From Actinomadura rupiterrae (lineage in GTDB: Bacteria; Actinomycetota; Actinomycetes; Streptosporangiales; Streptosporangiaceae), in assembly GCF_024172125.1 (NCBI RefSeq), contig NZ_JAMZEA010000003.1, positions 558,001 to 622,000 on the forward strand: a DNA stretch of 64,000 bases. The letters run 5' to 3'. Below the pieces are notes generated by a model, which ran no database searches, was not told the DNA's origin, and worked only from the letters and a program-made list of their open reading frames with translations. Below are positions 34,373-42,039 of this stretch, in pieces. Numbering within the stretch: position 1 is the first letter of the stretch; the number at the start of each line of letters is the position of its first letter. Made by a program: the position numbers and the translations under genes.

Positions 34373-34430
34373 GTCAGCCACCAAGCACGCCGCCAGGGGT
34401 CTACTCCAACCGATCACGTCCCCGAACGAG
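34373..34430 (+). repeat. AICE intergenic repeat, copy C
   Basis: GTCAGCCACCAAGCACG at the left and CCAACCGATCACG-CCCCGAACGAG-type sequence at the right, 39 bases before the next ATG. Confidence 0.7.
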
Positions 34431-34468
34431 CCAGGCCCATCCGAGAACCATGAAGGAGCCCCACCATC

Positions 34469-34858
34469 ATGACGCACAACCGTCCGCAACGCCCACCCTG
34501 CGAACAGTGGCCATCACTGGCCCTGGCGGACTGCCCGACCTGCCGCACCGACCACCGCGTCCGCTGGATCGCCTCGGCCAACCGGCTGACCGACGGCGCG
34601 CCGGTGCAGGTCTGGCTCTGCGCCGCCTGTCAGGACGTGTTCACCACCCCGGTCACCCGCTGGCCGGTCCTGGACGGCCCCGACTGCCCGATCGCCGGAT
34701 GCGGCGCGGTCGGCACCCGCTGGGACACCATCGACCCCGACCACCACGCCGACGTGTGGTCCTGCCCGTTCGGCCACCGGTTCCTGCTGGACCCCGAGGG
34801 ACTGGTGTCCCCGCTGCCCGCCGACGGCTCCGAGGTGGCGGACGGAGGTGCGGCGTGA
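34469..34858 (+). CDS. zinc-ribbon hypothetical protein
   Basis: 129 residues from ATG 34469 (GAAGGAG upstream at about 34451). Cys pairs CPTC (22-25), CAAC (51-54) and CPIAGC, plus a later CPFGH, suggest two zinc-binding knuckles. Its stop overlaps the GTG of the DNA methyltransferase (GTGA), so the two are translated together. Confidence 0.65.
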   Translation: MTHNRPQRPPCEQWPSLALADCPTCRTDHRVRWIASANRLTDGAPVQVWLCAACQDVFTTPVTRWPVLDGPDCPIAGCGAVGTRWDTIDPDHHADVWSCPFGHRFLLDPEGLVSPLPADGSEVADGGAA

Positions 34859-36456
34859 CCGTCACGCTGTATGACGAGTTCGCCGGTGGAGGCGGCTCCA
34901 CCGACGGCGCCGCGAACGTGCCCGGTGTCGACCCGGTCCAGGCCGCCAACCACAACGTGGTCGCGCTTGAGACGCACGGTGCCAACTTCCCCAACGTCGA
35001 CCACATCCTGGGGGACGTCACCAAGACCGACATCGTCCGGTTCGCGCGCGCCGACCTGTTCTGGGCATCCCCGGCCTGCCCGCCCTGGACCGACGCCCGC
35101 GGCAAGAAGCGCGACTTCGACAAGTCCACCTTCCAGGCCCTGCCCGGCATGCCCGACGACCCGGCCACCGCCGACGCGCAGACGCTGCGCGCCCGCAAGC
35201 TCATGGAGGAGATCCCCCGCTACCTGGCCCACTGGCACCTGCGCGGCCGGCCCGTGCTGGCCGGAGTGGTCGAGAACGTGGTGCAGTGCCGCCGCTGGGC
35301 CGAATGGCACCGCTGGCTCGGCGAGATCCAGGCCCTCGGCTACCGGACCCGCCTGATCGCGCTGAACAGCATGCACGTCCGGCCGGTCCGCACCGCCCGC
35401 GCGCCGCAGTCCCGCGACCGGCTGTACCTGGCGTACTGGCTGGACAAGCTGCCCCACCCCGACTTCGACAAGTGGCTGCGGCCCCGCGCGTGGTGCCCGT
35501 CCTGCGATCAGGTCATCGACGCCATCCAGGTGTTCAAGAACCCCCGCAACGACATGGGCCGCTACGGCGTCCGGCACGGCCAGTACGTCTACAAGTGCCC
35601 CCGCCACACCTGCCGCGGCCAGGTGGTGGAGCCCGAAGCGCTGCCCGCGCTGACCGCGATCGACTGGACACTGCCCGCCGCCCGCATCGGCGACCGCGCC
35701 GACTTGGGCAAGGAACCGCTGGAAGCGGCCACCCTGACCCGAATCCGCGTCGGTATCGCCAAGTACGCCGTCCCGCTGCTCACCCCGGCAGGCGGGACCT
35801 GGCGTGACACCGCGCTGCCGGTCACCGCGCCGATGCCGACCCGTACCACCCGCGAGAACGACGGCGTCGCCGTCCCGCCGCTACTGGTCCCGGTCGAAGG
35901 CCGCCCCGGCAAGACCGCCGCCCCCGCTGCGGCTCCGCTGCGGACCCAGACCGCTCGGAACGAAACGGGCTTGGCGTGGGTGCCGTTCATCGTCCCGATG
36001 CGCGGCGGTGGCGACAAGGAACGCGCCCGCGACATCGGCCAGCCCCTGCACACCGTCACCGCAGGCGGCAACCACCACGGCCTCACCCTGCCCGAACCGC
36101 TCGCGCCATGGGAACACCTGTTGGTGCCCTACAACGGCAAGGGCTACGCCCGCCCCGTCACCGGCCCGGTCGGCACCCAACCCACCCGCGACCGGTGGTC
36201 CCTGGCCTCCGGCATCGCCGCCGACATCGACCTGGACGACGTCCGGTTCCGGATGCTGGAACCCCACGAGATCCAACGCGCCATGGCCTTCCGCGACGAC
36301 TACATCATCTGCGGCACCTCCAAGCGCGCCAAGGTCCGCCAGCTCGGCAACGCCGTCACCCCACCCGCCGCCGAAGTCATCGTCTCCGCGCTCGTGGAAG
36401 CCATCACCGGACACGACCTCGAACGCGACCCCCAACCCCGGACGGAGGCCGCATGA
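34855..36456 (+). CDS. C5 cytosine DNA methyltransferase
   Basis: 533 residues from GTG 34855. Motifs in order: FAGGGG (I, 8-13), SPACPPW with the catalytic Cys (IV, about 65-71), GVVENV (VI, about 138-143), QSRDRLY (VIII, about 183-189) and RQLGNAVTP (X, near 495-503). Between VIII and X lie a CPSC…CPRHTC zinc-ribbon-like insertion (about 215-258) and a long target-recognition region. No adjacent restriction endonuclease is seen, so it is probably an orphan methyltransferase that protects element DNA or controls its genes. The target sequence is unknown. Confidence 0.88.
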   Translation: MTVTLYDEFAGGGGSTDGAANVPGVDPVQAANHNVVALETHGANFPNVDHILGDVTKTDIVRFARADLFWASPACPPWTDARGKKRDFDKSTFQALPGMPDDPATADAQTLRARKLMEEIPRYLAHWHLRGRPVLAGVVENVVQCRRWAEWHRWLGEIQALGYRTRLIALNSMHVRPVRTARAPQSRDRLYLAYWLDKLPHPDFDKWLRPRAWCPSCDQVIDAIQVFKNPRNDMGRYGVRHGQYVYKCPRHTCRGQVVEPEALPALTAIDWTLPAARIGDRADLGKEPLEAATLTRIRVGIAKYAVPLLTPAGGTWRDTALPVTAPMPTRTTRENDGVAVPPLLVPVEGRPGKTAAPAAAPLRTQTARNETGLAWVPFIVPMRGGGDKERARDIGQPLHTVTAGGNHHGLTLPEPLAPWEHLLVPYNGKGYARPVTGPVGTQPTRDRWSLASGIAADIDLDDVRFRMLEPHEIQRAMAFRDDYIICGTSKRAKVRQLGNAVTPPAAEVIVSALVEAITGHDLERDPQPRTEAA

Positions 36457-36629
36457 CCATGATCGGACGCACCTACCTCGAACGCGGACACCCCGTGGTC
36501 GTCCTGGCCCGCTGGGGCACGGGCGGCGGGCCCCGCAACGTCCTCATCCGCCGCGCCGACGGCACCCTGACCATCCGCCCGTTCCGGGGACTGCGCAGGC
36601 CCAAGACCACCGACCGGGACGCCGCATGA
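36453..36629 (+). CDS. small hypothetical protein
   Basis: 58 residues from ATG 36453, with ATGA overlaps at both ends (methyltransferase upstream, prim-pol downstream). Beta-rich, Arg-rich C-terminus. Supported mainly by the tight coupling. Confidence 0.6.
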   Translation: MTMIGRTYLERGHPVVVLARWGTGGGPRNVLIRRADGTLTIRPFRGLRRPKTTDRDAA

Positions 36630-37552
36630 ACACACCCACCCCGCACTCACACCAGGCCGAAGACCTCGCCGAGGCCGCCCCTGGCCCGGACACCGTCACG
36701 GTGGCCCGCTGGCTGATCGCACGCGGCATGTACGTGTTCACCGTGGACCATCCGGCGCTTCCGGACTGCGTTGGGGCGCACCGTCCCGGTGCGCCCTGTG
36801 ACGGCGACCGCGGCAAGCACCCGGTCGGTAGGTGGAGCCAGCGCGCCACCCGCAACGCGGCCGCCATCGTCCGCGACCTGGCGCGCGGGCCCCGGAACCT
36901 CGGCATCGCATGCAAGCCGTCCGGGCTGCTGGTGATCGACGAAGACCGGCCCGGTGCGTTCACCGACTACGCCGCCGCCCTCGGGCGACAGGTCCCGGCT
37001 ACCTTCGTCGTCACCACTGCCAAAGGCCGCCACTTCTACTTCGCACAGCCCACCGACGGGCAGCTGGGCAACAGTCCGGGTGCCCTTCCTGACGGCATCG
37101 ACGTGCGCGGCGCCGCTGGGCAGGGCGGCTACGTGGTCGCGCCTGGCTCCCTGCATCGGACCGGTATCCGGTACACGCCCGTGGACTCCTCCGCGCCCGT
37201 CCTGCCCGCCCCCGCCTGGCTCATCGATGCTCTGCGCGTCCGCTCGGGGCCCCAGACCGCCCGCCAACGGCCCACGCCGCAACCGGCGCCGCTCACCGAC
37301 GGCGGGCGGCCGTTCCGGGTGCTGTGCGCCCTGGTCAACACCGTCCTGTCCGCCACCACCGGTGACCGCAACAACCGGCTGTACTGGGCCGCCTGCCGCA
37401 TGTACGAACACGCCGACCGCGGCCTGTTCGACCCGGCAGCGGCCCGCGCCGCCCTCACCGACGCCGCCCACCACATCGGCCTCGGCGAGGCCGAGACCGA
37501 ACACACCCTGGACTCCGCCCGCGCCATGACCGCCCACGGAGGCGCCGCATGA
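36626..37552 (+). CDS. bifunctional DNA primase/polymerase (prim-pol)
   Basis: 308 residues from ATG 36626. Prim-pol domain in about 20-200: an acidic metal motif in LLVIDEDRPG (about 100-109), GRHFYF (about 134-139) and GGYVVAPGSLHRTG (about 168-181). A helical C-terminal segment (about 230-308) resembles primase-C-terminal modules. With the ATPase that follows by ATGA overlap, it forms the RepPP-type replication module of AICEs, which drives replication after excision. Confidence 0.88.
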   Translation: MNTPTPHSHQAEDLAEAAPGPDTVTVARWLIARGMYVFTVDHPALPDCVGAHRPGAPCDGDRGKHPVGRWSQRATRNAAAIVRDLARGPRNLGIACKPSGLLVIDEDRPGAFTDYAAALGRQVPATFVVTTAKGRHFYFAQPTDGQLGNSPGALPDGIDVRGAAGQGGYVVAPGSLHRTGIRYTPVDSSAPVLPAPAWLIDALRVRSGPQTARQRPTPQPAPLTDGGRPFRVLCALVNTVLSATTGDRNNRLYWAACRMYEHADRGLFDPAAARAALTDAAHHIGLGEAETEHTLDSARAMTAHGGAA

Positions 37553-39528
37553 CCGCCCCGGCCGAGCACCCGCCCGCCAACACCCAACCGACTGGCACCG
37601 AACCCACCGACCACAGCGAGCCCGCGCCCGCAGGTGCCGACGCCCACGCCGCCGAGACCGCTGCGGACATCGTCGGGCGGCACGTCGCCAAGGAGGACAA
37701 GGGGCCATCGCAGGCCGCGATCCTGGTCAAGATCGCCAAAGAGCGGTTCACCTTCTGCGTGTCCGGGGACGGCCGCCCCTACGCCGTACCCATCCAGGGC
37801 CCGAACGTGGCGCTGCCGCTGCGCGGCAAGAACGGGCTGCGGTCCCAACTTGCCCGCATCTACAACGACGAACAGAACCAAGCCGTCTCCTCCCAATCGG
37901 CCCAGGCCGACGCCATGACGGTGCTGGAAGGCATCGCCCAGACCGCCGACCTGGCCACCCCGCACCTGCGCGCCGCCCGCACCCCCGACGGCATCCACCC
38001 CGGCGACAGCAACGGCGTGGTGGTGGACCTGGGCACCCCCGACGGCCGCTGCGTGGTCATCACCCCGGCCGGCTGGCAGCGCGTGCCGCGCTCCCCGGTG
38101 CTGTTCCGCCGGTCCGGCGCCATGAAGCCGCTGCCCGACCCGGTCCGCGACGGCGACGGCCTGGCCCGGCTCGGCGCGCTGCTGAACCTGGACGAAGACG
38201 CCTTCCACCTGCTGGTCGCCTGGCTGGTCGCCGCGTTCATCCCCGACCTGCCGCACCCGATTCTGACCTTCCGGGGAGAGCAGGGCACCGGCAAGTCCAA
38301 GTCCGCGCAGATGGTGATCGGGATCATCGACCCGTCCGGGGCGCCCAAACGTACCGCGCCCCGCGACCTCAAATCCTGGGCCACCCAGGCGTTCAATTCA
38401 TGGGCGCTGTGCCTGGACAACATCTCCTTCATTCCCGACTGGCTCAGCGACGCGCTGTGCCGCGCGGTCACCGGTGACGGCATGGTGGACCGCGCGCTGT
38501 ACTCCGACGACGACGTGGTGGTCCTGGAATTCCGCCGCGTGCTCGCACTGACCACCATCGACGCCGGAGCGCTCGCCGGAGACCTCGCCGAGCGTCTCTT
38601 GACGCTCGAACTGAACCTGATTCCCGACCACGCACGGCGCGAGGAAGCCGAACTGGACGCCGCCTACCGCGATGCCCATCCCGCCATCCTCGCGTCCTTG
38701 TTCGACCTGCTGGCCGAGGTTCTCAAGGCACTGCCGGATGTGGAACTCACCCACCGGCCGCGCATGGCAGACTTCGCCCGCGTCCTGGCCGCCACCGACC
38801 ACGTCACCGGCTGGCACACCCTGGACACCTACGCCGCCGGAGCCCGCGACGCCGTCGCCGACGTCCTGGACGGCGACCCCTTCGCCCAGGCCCTCATCAC
38901 CCTGGTTGACCAAGCCGGACCCGAAGGCGTCGCCGCCACCGCCCAAGAAATCCTCGACAAGGTCCCCACGCCCGAACGCCTGCCCAAGAAATGGCCCAAA
39001 GACGCCACCCGCGCCGGAGGACAGATCAAACGCCTCGCGCCCGCCCTCCGCCACGTCGGCATCAACGTGGACGACTCCCAACGCCAACCCACAGGTAACC
39101 GGTCCCGGATCTACCGCCTCACGCCAGCCTTGGAGAGAAGCCGCATTCCAGCGCCCGCAGCACCCGCAGCACCCGAATCTGTGCCTGACCAGCACCAACG
39201 CGCGGGTGCTGCGCGAAACGGCAGCACCCGTGCGGGTGCTGGCAGCACCCGCACGCCCCACGGCGCGGGCGCTGCGGGCGCTGCTGCGGGTGCTGACCGG
39301 GTGCTGGCCACCGAGGCCAGCACCCGCACGCCGCACGCCGAGCGACCTGCGACAACGCCACAGGCTGCGGGTGCTGCGGGTGCTGCGGGCGCTGGAATGC
39401 CCTACTCCTCAGATGTCGGTACCTGCACCGTCTGCCGACAGCCGATGACACTCGTCGAGCCCGACCAGGCCACACACCCCAACTGCCAGCCCGAACCCTC
39501 TACCGGAGCCGCCCACGCAGCAACCTGA
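37549..39528 (+). CDS. replicative ATPase/helicase-like protein
   Basis: 659 residues from ATG 37549. An ATPase core has Walker A FRGEQGTGKSKSAQM (about 239-253) and a Walker-B-like ALCLDNISF (near 283-291), followed by helical domains and a winged helix near 470-520. This fits primase-associated SF3/AAA-type helicases. The last 130 residues are low-complexity Ala/Gly/Thr because the DNA there is an array of iteron-like repeats, ending with a CTVCRQPM…HPNC knuckle. Works with the prim-pol gene. Confidence 0.82.
   Translation: MTAPAEHPPANTQPTGTEPTDHSEPAPAGADAHAAETAADIVGRHVAKEDKGPSQAAILVKIAKERFTFCVSGDGRPYAVPIQGPNVALPLRGKNGLRSQLARIYNDEQNQAVSSQSAQADAMTVLEGIAQTADLATPHLRAARTPDGIHPGDSNGVVVDLGTPDGRCVVITPAGWQRVPRSPVLFRRSGAMKPLPDPVRDGDGLARLGALLNLDEDAFHLLVAWLVAAFIPDLPHPILTFRGEQGTGKSKSAQMVIGIIDPSGAPKRTAPRDLKSWATQAFNSWALCLDNISFIPDWLSDALCRAVTGDGMVDRALYSDDDVVVLEFRRVLALTTIDAGALAGDLAERLLTLELNLIPDHARREEAELDAAYRDAHPAILASLFDLLAEVLKALPDVELTHRPRMADFARVLAATDHVTGWHTLDTYAAGARDAVADVLDGDPFAQALITLVDQAGPEGVAATAQEILDKVPTPERLPKKWPKDATRAGGQIKRLAPALRHVGINVDDSQRQPTGNRSRIYRLTPALERSRIPAPAAPAAPESVPDQHQRAGAARNGSTRAGAGSTRTPHGAGAAGAAAGADRVLATEASTRTPHAERPATTPQAAGAAGAAGAGMPYSSDVGTCTVCRQPMTLVEPDQATHPNCQPEPSTGAAHAAT
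39158..39394. repeat. iteron-like array, candidate replication origin
   Basis: Eleven exact copies of the 9-mer CGGGTGCTG or its complement CAGCACCCG start at 39158, 39167, 39203, 39222, 39233, 39243, 39287, 39298, 39318, 39368 and 39377. Three copies of the variant CGGGCGCTG start at 39266, 39275 and 39386. All lie in the 3' end of the replication ATPase gene. Both orientations occur, some as inverted pairs. Confidence 0.7.
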
Positions 39529-39561
39529 CGACCCTCACACTCGACCCGCGAAGCAAAGGCG

Positions 39562-39606
39562 CTCAGCCACCAAGCACGGCGCCCCAACCAGCCAACCGAT
39601 CACGCG
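39562..39606 (+). repeat. AICE intergenic repeat, copy D
   Basis: CTCAGCCACCAAGCACG at the left and CCAACCGATCACGC at the right, 21 bases before the xis start. The right-hand CCCGAAC part is missing in this copy. Confidence 0.65.
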
Positions 39607-39626
39607 CAAGAGAGCAGGCCCCCAGG

Positions 39627-39824
39627 ATGAAAAAGCCCTCCAACGGCCAAATGCTGACCGTGGACGAGTTCTGCCAGAACCTCCAGATCGCCCCGCGCAC
39701 CTTCTACGAATGGCGTGCCAAGGGCACGGCCCCGCGTTGCATCAAGATCCCGAACGGGCAGCTTCGTATCCGCCTGTCCGACTATGAGCGCTGGCTTGAC
39801 GCCCGACAGGAGATCGCGGCCTGA
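39627..39824 (+). CDS. xis: excisionase (Xis), MerR-like HTH
   Basis: 65 residues from ATG 39627. It is a single winged helix: LTVDEFCQNLQIAPRTFYEW (helix-turn-helix), then a basic wing (PRCIKIPNGQLRIRLSDYERWL). Excisionases of this type bind the att region and direct the integrase towards excision. Its stop overlaps the integrase ATG by one base, the usual AICE arrangement. Copy D of the intergenic repeat lies in its leader. Confidence 0.88.
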   Translation: MKKPSNGQMLTVDEFCQNLQIAPRTFYEWRAKGTAPRCIKIPNGQLRIRLSDYERWLDARQEIAA

Positions 39825-41236
39825 TGCGCACCACCTACAAAGTCCGGGTCTTCAAGACCGAGGTCCGCCAGAACAAGCACGGCAAGGTGACCTCCTACCG
39901 CGTCCGCTGGCAGACCGACAACCTGCCTGAATGGAAGCGAAGCTTCCCGAACGTAACGCAGGCCGACTCCTTCCGCAGCAGCCTGGTCACCGCCGCCCGC
40001 AACGGCGAGGCGTTCAACCTCGCCACCGGCGAACCGGTGGCCTGGGGCCGGCGGGACAAGCAGGACATGAGCTGGTACGAGTTCGCCTGCAAGTACGTCG
40101 ACATGAAATGGAAGCCCGCCGCAGGCCGGTACCGGGAAGACATCGCCCGCGCGCTGACCGCCACCACTCCGGCGCTGCTCACTACCCGACGCGGAAAGCC
40201 GGACGCCAGCAAGCTGCGCACCGCCATGCAACGCTGGGGATACAACACCAAGAATCGGGACAACGCCCCCGCCGACGTGGCTAGGGCACTCGCCTGGCTG
40301 GCCGACAGCACCCTGCCGGTATCGGCACTTGCCGATCAGGAGACCGCCCGCGCCGCGCTGGATGCCGCGATTTCAAGACTGGACGGCAGCGCTGCCGCAG
40401 CGACCACCGCCCGCAAGCACCGGATGATCCTGGCCAACGCTCTCGATTACGCCGTGGACCTCAAGCTTCTGGACTCCAACCCCATCCGGGCACTGAAGTG
40501 GAAACCTCCGCGCATCACCGGCGAAGTGGAACGGCGCCGCGTCGTCAACCACGCCCAAGCCCGCGCGCTGCTGGCCGCCGTCGGACGTCAGCCCCGAAGC
40601 GGAAAACGCCTGGTCGCCTTCTTCGCGGTCATGTACTACGCCGGACTTCGCCCCGAGGAAGCCGTGAACCTGCGACGTGACCACATTGTCCTGCCGGACC
40701 TGGTCACCAACCCCGAGACCGGCGAGGAGGAAGAGCCCGCCGACGGATGGGGCGAGATCATCATCTACAAGGCGGCACCATTCGTCGGACGCGACTGGAC
40801 CGACGACGGCGAGCTGCGCGAGGAGCGGGCACTCAAGCACCGAGCCGACGACGAAACCCGGCCTGTTCCGTGCCCGCCAGAACTGGTCAAGATCCTGCGT
40901 AGCCACCTGGAGGAGTTCACCGCGGGGGCCGACGGTCGCGTGTTCTACGGCGTGCGCGGCGGCGACCTGCCCAACATCACCTATCGCAGGTCATGGCGCG
41001 CAGCCCGGCTGGACGCCCTGACCGCCGAGCAGGCCGCATCCCCGCTGGCCGAACGCCCCTACGACCTGCGGCACGCCTGCGTCTCCACCTGGCTCAACGG
41101 GGGCGTCGCACCGGCCCAGGTCGCCGAATGGGCCGGCCACAGCGTCGAAGTCCTCCACCGGGTCTACGCCAAGTGCATCGACGGAGAGGACGTGACCGCC
41201 AGACAGCGGATCTCCGACGCGCTCCGCAGGTCCTGA
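39824..41236 (+). CDS. int: tyrosine site-specific integrase
   Basis: 470 residues from ATG 39824. An N-terminal arm-binding domain is followed by a core-binding domain (about 85-215). The catalytic domain has R in YYAGLRPEEAV (about 269-279), then a long acidic insertion, H-x-x-R replaced in the usual style by YDLRHACVSTWL (about 412-423), and GHSVEVLHRVYAKC with the nucleophile Tyr near 446. It integrates the element into tRNA-Arg(CCU) at the adjacent attR. A terminator follows. Confidence 0.92.
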   Translation: MRTTYKVRVFKTEVRQNKHGKVTSYRVRWQTDNLPEWKRSFPNVTQADSFRSSLVTAARNGEAFNLATGEPVAWGRRDKQDMSWYEFACKYVDMKWKPAAGRYREDIARALTATTPALLTTRRGKPDASKLRTAMQRWGYNTKNRDNAPADVARALAWLADSTLPVSALADQETARAALDAAISRLDGSAAAATTARKHRMILANALDYAVDLKLLDSNPIRALKWKPPRITGEVERRRVVNHAQARALLAAVGRQPRSGKRLVAFFAVMYYAGLRPEEAVNLRRDHIVLPDLVTNPETGEEEEPADGWGEIIIYKAAPFVGRDWTDDGELREERALKHRADDETRPVPCPPELVKILRSHLEEFTAGADGRVFYGVRGGDLPNITYRRSWRAARLDALTAEQAASPLAERPYDLRHACVSTWLNGGVAPAQVAEWAGHSVEVLHRVYAKCIDGEDVTARQRISDALRRS

Positions 41237-41271
41237 GCCCTCGCCCGTGGGCACGCATTGGGCAGAACCGG

Positions 41272-41311
41272 CCGCATGTGGCTGCATGTAGCCGCATACA
41301 ACCGCACACAA
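41272..41311. repeat. four 10-bp-spaced direct repeats near attR
   Basis: GCATGT, GCATGT, GCATAC and GCACAC recur every 10 bases (cores at 41274, 41284, 41294, 41304), between int and attR. One-turn spacing on one DNA face is typical of integrase arm-type or Xis binding sites. Confidence 0.5.
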
Positions 41312-41312
41312 C

Positions 41313-41354
41313 AAGGACCCCCTGACCGACGTTCACGCTGGTCAGGGGGTCCTT
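41313..41354 (+). terminator. rho-independent terminator after int
   Basis: A 15-bp perfect stem AAGGACCCCCTGACC / GGTCAGGGGGTCCTT with a 12-base loop, followed by TTCG. Ends 16 bases before attR. Confidence 0.88.
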
Positions 41355-41370
41355 TTCGCTGGTTGATCTT

Positions 41371-41413
41371 GTGCCCCCGGCAGGATTCGAACCTGCGGCA
41401 CCCGCTTTAGGAG
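41371..41413. other. attR: attachment site within tRNA-Arg(CCU)
   Basis: Identical 43 bp to attL at 19108-19150. It runs from one base beyond the tRNA 3' end through the T-arm to the anticodon loop. The integrated element restores a complete tRNA gene. Confidence 0.95.
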
Positions 41414-41444
41414 AGCGGTGCTCTATCCCCTGAGCTACGGAGGC
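41372..41444 (-). tRNA. tRNA-Arg (anticodon CCU)
   Basis: Cloverleaf folds on the minus strand: acceptor stem GCCTCCG with CGGGGGC, D-arm GCTC/GAGC, anticodon stem CCGCT/AGCGG with loop CTCCTAA (anticodon CCT, reads AGG) and T-arm GCAGG-TTCGAAT-CCTGC. Discriminator A; no encoded CCA. It serves as the integration target of the AICE. Its 3' half is duplicated at attL. Confidence 0.95.
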
Positions 41445-41564
41445 TTGTCGTTCGCGGTAGAGCGTAGCGGACGGCGGTACCAGGGTAGGGGACGGGAGGG
41501 GCTGGGGTGGAACCCGTTTTGGGGACTAGGCCGGGTGGGGCGGGGGTGAGTACAGTTCGGTGCC

Positions 41565-41963
41565 GTGGTGGGTCGGCATCGTGGGTCGGCGCGGCCCGGG
41601 GGTAGTGGCGTTGGGCGGACGCCTCGGCGGATCTGGTTGGTGGCCGGGGGGATCGTGGTTCCCGTGGCGCTGGCCGGGGCCGTGCTGGTGGGGTCGTCGG
41701 GTGGACGGCCCGAAGCGGCGCCTACCGTGGCGGCGACTCCGGAGAGTAATCCCACGGTCGGGGGTTACGTACCGCCGCAGCCCAAGCCGGCGACGCAGTC
41801 CCCGGTGCCGGAGAGGACCGTCCGGCCGAAGGCGACCACCAAGCCGCAGCCGCCTCCGGCGAAGCGGACGCGGAGGCCGCCGGGGCAGGAGCGGCCCGGG
41901 TGCCCGCCCGGGTGGCAGGACTTCCCGTTCCTGCGGCACTGGTGTGACAGGCATGGGCGCTGA
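41565..41963 (+). CDS. membrane-anchored proline-rich protein
   Basis: 132 residues from GTG 41565. A short basic N-terminus is followed by one TM helix (about 23-42), a Pro/Thr/Lys-rich extracytoplasmic region (about 55-108) and a terminal Cys-containing motif (CPPGWQDFPFLRHWC). Topology suggests an anchored wall-proximal protein. Unknown family. Confidence 0.6.
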   Translation: MVGRHRGSARPGGSGVGRTPRRIWLVAGGIVVPVALAGAVLVGSSGGRPEAAPTVAATPESNPTVGGYVPPQPKPATQSPVPERTVRPKATTKPQPPPAKRTRRPPGQERPGCPPGWQDFPFLRHWCDRHGR

Positions 41964-42039
41964 GGCGACCTGATCACGGGGTCGGCTGTAGTAGCGTTCC
42001 TGCGGCTCTTCGGCTTCGGGCATCAGGAGGAAACTGGAC

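Larger units (their letters stand above)
19108..41413. mobile_element. actinomycete integrative and conjugative element (AICE), about 22.3 kb
   Basis: Bounded by a 43-bp direct repeat. It carries every module expected of an AICE: tyrosine integrase and excisionase at the right end, a prim-pol/ATPase replication module, a single FtsK-like translocase with SpdB-type and small membrane spread proteins, and a GntR repressor with operators. Cargo at the left end (19.8-23.2 kb) has lower GC than the 70% or so of the backbone. Nothing essential appears disrupted except one frameshifted small gene at 24679-25003, so the element may still be active. Confidence 0.92.

Noticed and set aside
39158..39394. 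CRISPR array
   Set aside because: Repeat units are 9 bp with irregular spacing and mixed orientation, and no cas genes are present. No CRISPR array was seen anywhere in the window.
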